From positions 145,023,121 through 145,087,120 of the forward strand of contig CM056742.1 of NCBI GenBank assembly GCA_029851415.1: a DNA stretch of 64,000 bases, given 5' to 3'. The translations under genes and the position numbers were made by a program. Positions 55,862-64,000 of this stretch are shown in pieces; the first letter of the stretch is position 1, and each line of letters opens with the position of its first letter. Origin of the DNA: Eretmocerus hayati (lineage: Eukaryota > Arthropoda > Insecta > Hymenoptera > Aphelinidae). The notes beneath the pieces were generated by a model, which searched no databases, had not been told where the DNA came from, and worked only from the letters and a program-made list of their open reading frames with translations.

Positions 55862-58800
55862 GGGAATAGTTCTGAAATTTGATTTTATTACCATGTAAGG
55901 TGATGATGTACTCGCACACAACAAGAAGTGAACTCCAAATTTTTCTCAAGCTCAAGAAAAAGGATCCAATTGAAGTCCTCTGGTGGTTATGTCATACTCA
56001 TAAAAAGAGAAAAAGTTTATAAATAGGTAGGTAAAGACATGTCGACCTCGACACGATGGTCCTGTCCCGCTTGCAGTGTACCATTTTAACCATAAGGTAG
56101 CGCAGTACCGATACTGACAACATCCGCCTCGCAAAAAGGAAAACTCACTTGCCAGCATGAAGAAGTCTTGAAAAAAAACCGCAACGTGAGAATTGACGAT
56201 GAGTTGAGGCGCCAAACGGCGAGAGAAGGAGACGAAAAAAATTGGGGACAGCGATTGCACTGAGGGCACGATATATAGGCTTGATCGTGTACTTTTTTTT
56301 TCATTTTTGCATGCTATGTATTCTTCTTTCATCATTTCTTCTCGTTCCAATGCACTCGTTAATACATACTCTTCCCATTCCTCATTTGATTCACCATTTT
56401 ACTCGAAAACGAAGAGCCTTGATTCCTAAGAGTGTATTAGGGATTCATCATCTGGATGATTGGCTAAAGTTCGAGCTAAAGTTCAATATAACCCACAAAT
56501 ATGATGCCTGTGAAATCTTGCTAAGATCATGCATTAAAACGTGTTTCTTCAATTCTGATATCAACCTCTATATTGAATCAATAGTTAATAGTGAGATGGT
56601 TACATAACTGGTGATTTTTAAAGTCTTCTCAAAGTCTATTAGATATTTCATCACTAAATTTTTATTGTTTCCAACTCTGGAACATTGGTCGACTTTTCTT
56701 TTAAAGCTCAGAAAATAGTGCTTTGATCATGATTGAATATTTCTGTGGCACAATAAAAATGACTTATTCATCACTTCAAGCTTCGCCGTCAAGCAATAAA
56801 AAGCTATGGCTAGGGACTTTTCTTTTCATGAATTGGGACTATTAAGAAACTGATGACAACGGCATGATAATGATAATTAAGAAAGATGATCACATAGGAA
56901 ACTTTCTTTATCTCATCTTGATCATAAATCCCACTTTTCATCCAGATCTAACAGCGAAATTTAAAAGTTCATCATTTACATTACGACGCTTCTCTCAAGG
57001 GAATTTTCTGTACCACATAATCGTCAACATTTCATAGTATGATGATGCATACTGTGTGAACTATACAACCCTCAAAAGGCGAATTCTGGGACATTATGAA
57101 GAGTCGACTTATGATATCAGCCTCTGATTATCAAGAATCTTATAATTACCTGACTCTTATCTCTTATGACCGTGTATATCTTGGTATGTACATCCATACA
57201 TGACTTTTGAAGAGAATCTTTCGATATATTTTTCCCCCCGATAAAGTTGTTGCACTTCTCGTATCTCCTTGAAATTCGACAGATAAAGTATTCAACATAA
57301 TCAAGGACGTCTGCAGTTGCTGCCCCGTTCGTTCATTCAATTTCATTGAAATGCAGTTTTACTTTCCAGAGAGTCATTTTTATAACGCTCATAACCAAGA
57401 AAATCGCTTGTGGCAGTTTTGTTTGATCTTTTTTTTTGTTGATACTTCACGTAGATGGTATCAGGAAAAGTTATCAATCTGCCTTACAGAGCTGGATCTG
57501 GTTATGAATCCAAAATCTCAAAAGAGAGTTCCCTAATACATGATGATTGTAAAATGTATCCGCTCAATTTCAGTTTTTTTTGGGGGAATAAAATTTTCTT
57601 AGAATTTTCCTTTCAATTTCATTCATCTTCATTTTTCCATTACAATCGGAATGATACGATTTATTGAGTACCCTTTATCATGTCCATATGAGATCAGGTG
57701 AGGCCGGAACTTGGAAATCCACTCGAAAGTCACCTGAGAGAGTTGTCGGAGCTGTACATGAGCAGAAGAAAGCTGTGAATCATTTACTCTACTCGTGCAT
57801 CATTACATTGACACTTATCTGGTTTAAGCTGGAGATATCTGCATACAAGACCCATTCATCAGTATTCACGGATATTCAAATATTTCTACGAAATATTAAT
57901 TTTAGAGACTAATCTGTATTGTACTATATTTGCATGTCAAGAATTATTCCATGTTTCTTGGTGGTTGATACGTCATCTTATGATCGCACATGTGCAGCGA
58001 GAGATGAGCGCTATCGTTAGTTTTGTCTCATCAGTTGGCTCTGATATGAATTTACAGTATTGTACTCATAAATCTGTCAAGATTAAACTTTTTTTATTAG
58101 GTCATTACTACTAAGTCAGCTTGGTTGCAATCGGTCTTTGAACTAATACTGTAGGCAAAACTGCATCGTTATAAATAAGAACGAGGAAATAAAAATCAAG
58201 GAAGAAGCACGATTTATCATTGGTTTATGATAAGAAAAAATGTGCCAATCATTGACGAAAATTATTGTGTGGTCGATTTATATGCTAATGAAGTTTGCGA
58301 ATATCTTCTCCAGAGTTCTCAACAGATGTGTACACTTATGAACACGCATCAGGAAATATTTTGACACAGTCGTTTAGGGGTCAAGAGATTTTCAAGCTGA
58401 TAAAGTTGTGGAGAATCAATCGTAGATTCCTTGATGAGTACTATTGGAAGATGATAGATGGAATCACGTGATTTGGCATCCTTCAAATAAACTTTTCGGG
58501 TAATCATTTCTCGAATCACAATAACTTTTTTTATACACTGTATGTGTAAGAGTGTATCTTCTGCCTCGACTTTGTGTATACAGTTTATCGACTTCGAAAA
58601 GTACAGTTCTATGCACGGGAGCACTAGGAAATTTCGCACCGAACTGATGAGCTACAACTTCATAAACTGGGTGCAAAATGTACTATTTTCGCTTCCTCGT
58701 GATAATACCGACCCTAGCATGAGGCTTGAGCCGAAATCTGATCACTACAAAAAACAAAAAATTCTTATTCTCACCTTGAAATCGTTTTGAGTCTGACCGT

Positions 58801-59527
58801 CAGATCAAATAAACCAAGTCCTTTTCTTCGTTTTAGGAAAACACGATAAAATTGAGAACGTTCGCTTTCAATGAAAGTTCATCGTCTGAGAATGAGGAAT
58901 TGTATATCTATCTCATCCTCAAGACCGCACACACCTCATGATACATGAGCTTTATGTTTTATTGTGAAAATATTCAAAATTGAATACTCAATAGTAGCAC
59001 GAATCATTTTATATACTTATGATTGTGATTTGCGGGAGTCCATGAGTCGAGCCATGAGTCGTATAAATCTTGATCATGGATCTATTTTTAAAAGTAGATG
59101 CAATTCTTCTTCCATCACTCGCGAATTCAGAAGTATAATCTAACCTAATATATATTTATATTGACAAACATGCATCGGTGAGGCTGAGAATTCTAAAAGT
59201 CAGCCATGAATAATGCTACCAAATCCAATCCCGCTCCAGATGCAACGTTTGCTCATTTTGAAGATTTTTCATCTCGAATTCGTTGCATCTTGATCAAGCA
59301 CAAAATTAATCTGAGACTAATAAGGATTTCTTTTTTTAGTGATCGATATAAGGGTGCAAGAAAAGGCTTTCACACCCTCAGATCGAAAAGTACCATCATC
59401 TCCACCGGATGACATTTTTTTTTTAAGAATAATATTTATTTTCCTAAAAAAATATACATTTAAACAAAATACACATTTTTGTCGAAATTTATAAATTTTT
59501 AAAAAATAGTACATTTTGCACCGAGTT
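55862..59527. other. AT-rich stretch, no supported gene
   Basis: Only short frames without domains, the longest being 121-132 residues around 55952-56607. The region shows no RNA gene or TIR element by eye. Confidence 0.4.
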
Positions 59528-59642
59528 TATAAGGTTGTAGCTAGCTTCTGGACCATTTTTTTTGGTCCTGAGACATAGGTGAAAATGGAAGTGCAAAAAC
59601 TAGTTTCTGCAATTTTGTAAGCACCCAAACATTGGAAAATTG
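59528..59642 (+). repeat. dispersed repeat, copy 2 (see 6720-6865)
   Basis: Shares GGTTGTAGCTAGCTTCTG and AAGCACCCAAACATTGG with copy 1, same orientation. Confidence 0.4.
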
Positions 59643-60756
59643 CAAAATTGGTTCATTTTCAAAAGAAAATGTTCTTTAAGAAAAGTACAACTTTCAGTCT
59701 CAAGTCTGATAAAAATCCAAAAGATGCTTGAAAAACTGATGCTGAGAAGCTCATTGGACTCTGAGAGAAGCCTCCCGCACGTTCACCCGCTGTACAACGA
59801 CCAAATTGATACGAGCGCAGCGGTATGCTCTTACTGTCATCTCATTCATTCATTCGAGACTTGGCTGGCTTAGAATAAAGGTCAATAGCTATTTATCCGT
59901 GCTGTGCTCGCGCGCGCGCAATGAACCACACGCGCTTACGTAACTATAATATCGCGGTAAGTGAGTACGGTATTTCTGGCACATTGACGCCTTTATAGCC
60001 ATTTCAGATGCAGTGCATACGGGATCCATGACCGCGCGCAGCCTCGAAAAATTTTTTAAGATGAATAGAATGCTCGTATACTGAACAGGGAACCTGCATG
60101 AATTATGTAATGAACCTTGATTGAGATGATCATTTCATTGAAAATCATCGAACCATATGATTATTTAAATTCTCGTAAAGAAAATTTCCTTTGCCAGGAC
60201 ATAATTTAGATTCGTTTTCATCTGAAATGAATTATCTAGATGATTTTCTATCTATTTAGTTTTCTTCTTTGGACAAAACCATTGTATTAGTGTTTGTGGG
60301 AAGAAATGTTGAACCTTGAAAGAACCTTCAAAAAATAAATAAGCCACGCAATACAGCAACGAAAATGACGACAGAGACAAAATCCGTTCCTAGGATTATC
60401 TATTTCATTCATAGGGCTCGATCACTATATCCTCAATACCTCAATTTCTTCATTCAAATGGTTTTGGAAATGAAACCTATTCGTTCAACACTATTCGCGC
60501 TTGTTGTATATCACAACCCGAATAGATTGGAAATGTTTGCTATTTGCGAATGTTACGGATCCCTCTTCGGTATCTGAAAGATCATTGATCCTGTTATGTA
60601 AAAAAGGAAGAGCTCATCAAGACGAACCTGAAAATGATGATCATTCATCTAAAACTCTCGGACGATAAGATTTTAAATATTTTCCCTAACTCGGGGCACC
60701 TTTGATATCTCAGAATTACATCCATGGTAGAAATGGTGAAGATTTTCTGGCTAATA
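59643..60756. other. AT-rich stretch, no supported gene
   Basis: A short CGCGCGCGC run lies near 59908-59920. A 70-residue frame at 60365-60577 has no recognisable domain. Confidence 0.35.
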
Positions 60757-61662
60757 CACTACCGGTCAAAAGTTTGTGTATACACCTGAAAAAAAGAGTT
60801 CGATTTTGATCACTCGACTGATCGGATCTCCTTGGTCCAAAATAACATTACTTAGACTCATTTTGTAGATTTTTTCAAGCCTTTTGAAGACTCTTTGTGG
60901 GTTTTTTCCTCCGGCTCATCAGGATTTCAATGGGTCAAGTCGAATCCTTGGAAAAATTTATGAAAATCGGGTCAGAACTCAGACTTCTACAAGTCAATCA
61001 TGAGTTGATGGATCAGGGTGATTCAAAAAGCATTCGAAAGTGAAAATTCAGAACTCTAAAATTCGTTTTTGAAAATCGTTCTAGCTTGTTTTTGGTCTGA
61101 GCTGGGACTGTTTTTGTGTGACTGTTTTTGTTAAGGGAGATTTTTCTCGAAGAAGAGTCTCAATGACCAGAGAAGGTGAAGAAATCGGGCTCACGGTGGT
61201 ACTATTCTGATTTTCCCCAAGTTTTCTCGTGTTATTCGTGAGAGGAACCAAGATCAGTACCCATACCAGTGAAAAAATGAGTCCATTCATAATTTCTCAA
61301 TGACTGGTCTTTTTTTCAAGAAAAATCATTCTCTACAAAAAGAGTCACAGCTCGCACCAGGAATAACCTAGAACAACTTTTAAAAACGGATTTTGAAGCT
61401 CTTGACTTCTACTTTGAGATGGTTTTTGAATCATCTGAATCCATTAATTTTTGCCAGACTTGCGGAGGTTTGCGTATTGACCCAATTCTTATAAAATTCT
61501 ACAAGGCTTCAGATTGATTTTGCAAGAATCTGTTAAGCTGCGCGGAAAGAATATCAAATAGCTCATAAAGTACTTTTAGAGTCATTTTGGACCAAGGAGA
61601 TCCAAGCAGTCAAGTGATCAAAATCGAACTTTTTTTTATACACAAACTTTTAACCGATAGTG
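60757..61662. mobile_element. 906-bp Tc1/mariner-type element, degenerate
   Basis: TIRs of about 100 bp begin CACTACCGGTCAAAAGTTTG on the left and (inverted) CACTATCGGTTAAAAGTTTG on the right. They share GTTCGATTTTGATCAC and ATCTCCTTGGTCCAAAAT. TA flanks both ends (60755-60756 and 61663-61664). This terminus type and the TA duplication are characteristic of Tc1-like elements. The interior retains no transposase frame, so it is a deletion derivative or decayed copy. Confidence 0.82.
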
Positions 61663-61899
61663 TAACTGGCCAAGTCATACATATTGCTACTGGCTTATAG
61701 ATGGTGAGAAGGAAATGATCACGTTTCTACCAGGAATATTCGAGTTCAAAAATTTTTCATCAAAAATTCCATCGAAAAAATATTTCTTATCAAAAAATCA
61801 AATGCCTCAGAGCTTTTAAAGAAAAATTCCGCCAACACACTCATCTCTGAGTTCAAATAAAAGTGCGCACTCGTCAACCGGATAGAAGCTCTTCTTATA

Positions 61900-62400
61900 T
61901 TTGAGAAATGCAGTCCATCAATGTTGACCATATCGCACACGATGCACATCACAGAGTCAATTATATGCGTCGGCTCATTGCACGCGCTCACTTATATACT
62001 CTGGCAGCAGCAAAAGCCCAGCGATCAGCTCTCCAAACTTGGATTGTGCATCCCGAGCGACGACGATGACATCGAAGAACGACGACCGAATCAGCAGCAG
62101 CAGGCAGTGGCGACAGCCAAGGTCGAGTCGCAGCCATTTCACATACATAATACGATACGAGCTTTGGAATGCCTGCATGGTCTGAACTGCATATGCTGCA
62201 CCGATTTTGCTGCTGCAATTCTGGTCTCGAGTCCAATCGCCTCCATTAGAACACTGCTGCTGTTGCATTCGCGAGGAGATAGGGCTTACGAATCTATCGT
62301 TACAGCACAAGCGAATCATAGTTGATAAGGATATTATAGCCTCGTGTTCAAAAGATAGTGACCAGGTTACTCGCAGCGGCGCGGCGTATACGATAATTAT
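61900..62400. promoter_or_regulatory. GC-richer island with CAG/GCTGCTG tracts
   Basis: Contains AGCAGCAGCAGGCAG near 62092-62108 and ACGACGATGACATC. A plus-strand frame of 134 residues (61921-62325) and antisense frames of similar length are all open, which indicates composition rather than coding. It resembles the other islands. Function is inferred only. Confidence 0.22.
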
Positions 62401-64000
62401 TACATAGACTACCCGTATAGATACAGAGTACTGTAGAATGTAATAGCAATAGTCTCAAACGTAACTGACTGCATCAATTATTTTAGATTTGAAATTGAAT
62501 TTATGTTCTGGGTGCTTGAGAGTAAAATTGATGACTAATTTTGCTTTTTACCATTTCGATTCCCCAAGAAAATTTATTATTTCGGCTTTGAAACTGTCAA
62601 TTTATACGACATTTAAGTCTCATCAGAAGATTTAATATCGGCAGGAAATCAGATTTCGAATTTGCAAAGAAATCACCAAAATGATCGAGTGTTTCACGAG
62701 TGAATGAGCAGAAATGATTGAGGAAGAAAGTGTGACTGGAATGCATTGCGCTGCAGCATGTTCCCGATAGGGATGACGTATAGACGCATAATGGACAGCT
62801 GAGAGTGAGCATTTCCTTTACAAATGAGTGAGCATTGCATGGAATTACTCACTACTAACCTCCATCGATCATTCCTACTTCATTTGAGATCATCCTCTGC
62901 ACCACCATCCGTCAGAAAACATTTTATCAAAGTGGTCAAAGTAACTTGCTTTCTAATAATAATTTGTATTTAAAGATGATTGATTTATCTCATTTTATAC
63001 TTGAAAGATCTCGGTCTTCATACTTTATACCTTTTCATCTAAGTTCCTCCAACCCGTTCTTTATCATCTGATTTTGAAGTTTTTTCCACTCTTCTCTTTT
63101 GATGATTTTGTGCACAACTACTCTGAGCGAGTCACTTTTTGATGTCCCATTATCTATTTTATTCTCCAAACCATATAATCTCATTCTTTGGTTAACCATC
63201 CAGTGGAGTTCATATTTTGATTTCATTTTCATGCTCCAAGACCCTAATCAGTTTTCGTAAGTTTGCGCGGTAAATGACATGGGAGAATCATTCTCTTGAA
63301 GTTCAACTATCTACTACATAGATCCCTGTGTAAATATCTTCCAATGGCCGGGAAGTACCCGAATTCTCTTGAAAAACTCGTCAAGGTCACTTCAGCATGT
63401 CAGAGGACTAATCAGTAATTTTACAATTTCCGAAACAATCGTACCAAAGATTGCAAATTCTCTCTAAAAATGATTATGGTATGATGAGGTATTTTAGCAG
63501 TTGCAGATTGCTGCGAGGAAACAGAACATTTTCATCCTTCCGATGATTCATCATAATCATCTGATTATTCGTGTTTTGAAAATGAATAAACTAAGAATCT
63601 TTTGGAGCATTACATTTGAAAGAGCTCAATGAAATGTGAATTTATACCAACAAAAGTCAGAGTCTCGAGAGGGAATTTCAACCTTTTCAGACGCGAATCA
63701 AATTTCAAGTTGATGGAGTGTCGTACTGACGAAGGACGTGGTTACCGTTGAGAAATTTGTTGAAAGCATTCCACGTGGATATTTGTAGTTCAATGGTGAC
63801 GAAGAAAAAAAATACTTTTCACCCGAAAATATTCATGTTATGGCGCAATATATCATGAAAGATGACGAGTAGAATATTTATCATGAATATGATTGAACTA
63901 TTGATTTGATTCATTTGTGCCAAATTTCTTCATAAGGACTAAGTGAGAGACCAGAATTTTTTTTATCAACCGAGATTCTAACGATATGGTCGTGATGCTT
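62401..64000. other. AT-rich stretch, no supported gene
   Basis: No supported gene or repeat element. Composition matches the AT-rich background. Confidence 0.4.

Noticed and set aside
56401..56607. ORF segment with several Cys (about 69 residues)
   Set aside because: Composition is plausible for a protein, but it lacks a recognisable spacing, a signal peptide in frame or supported exon borders.
60757..61662. Functional Tc1 transposase
   Set aside because: The element is only 906 bp and no reading frame resembling a DDE transposase is present.
61921..62325. 134-residue plus-strand ORF with a short Gln run
   Set aside because: Antisense frames of similar length are also open; no recognisable domain and no splice context.

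Overview
This is a gene-poor, AT-rich piece of a eukaryotic nuclear genome, most likely from an insect and perhaps a hymenopteran. The evidence is the lack of any long uninterrupted gene, many short reading frames broken by GT-AG-type introns, one intact eukaryotic tRNA, a decayed 18S rRNA fragment, a possible insect odorant-receptor fragment, many TA-flanked terminal-inverted-repeat (TIR) elements, and scattered GC-rich islands with CT, CAG and CCG microsatellites. The species cannot be named from sequence alone. No complete, recognisable protein-coding host gene is present, so most of the annotation is repeats and candidate exons. || Layout: 0-1.2 kb has minus-strand coding-like exons with a cysteine pattern recalling odorant-binding proteins. 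2.9-3.7 kb is a diverged foldback repeat. 4.39-4.46 kb is a short hairpin. 7.2-7.5 kb has a minus-strand ORF with a signal-peptide-like start. 8.3-9.4 kb is a large diverged palindrome with a tandem array of CGCGTACGCG motifs. 14.6-15.1 kb is a ~60-bp minisatellite. 18.99-19.35 kb is an 18S rRNA pseudogene. 21.3-22.6 kb is a pogo/Tigger-like element holding a small spliced ORF. 25.66-25.74 kb is tRNA-Leu(CAG). 26.1-27.9 kb is a repeat duplicated at 53.8-55.5 kb. 31.3-32.8 kb is a satellite of ~317-bp units. 35.07-35.27 kb is a hAT-type MITE with an 8-bp target duplication. 35.58-36.35 kb is a TA-flanked TIR element. 36.88-37.09 kb is a candidate internal exon. 41.2-41.7 kb is a candidate odorant-receptor remnant followed by another TA-flanked element (41.72-42.96 kb). 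|| The most striking region is 43.3-50.2 kb. Three inverted-repeat structures lie almost end to end: a near-perfect 1-kb palindrome, an older ~1.4-kb inverted duplication, and a 3.87-kb element with ~0.75-kb, nearly identical TIRs. Between its TIRs the last element carries what looks like an intact two-exon gene. It has a TATA box in the left TIR, an exon of 10-residue acidic repeats, a 1.8-kb intron whose splice keeps the frame, a very acidic last exon and an AATAAA signal. It has no recognisable transposase. || 51.0-52.36 kb is a GC-rich, microsatellite-rich block ending in a strong splice donor and could be the promoter and 5' leader of a plus-strand gene whose coding part lies beyond the window or far downstream. 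60.76-61.66 kb is a decayed Tc1/mariner-type element. The rest is AT-rich sequence in which I see no supported gene.
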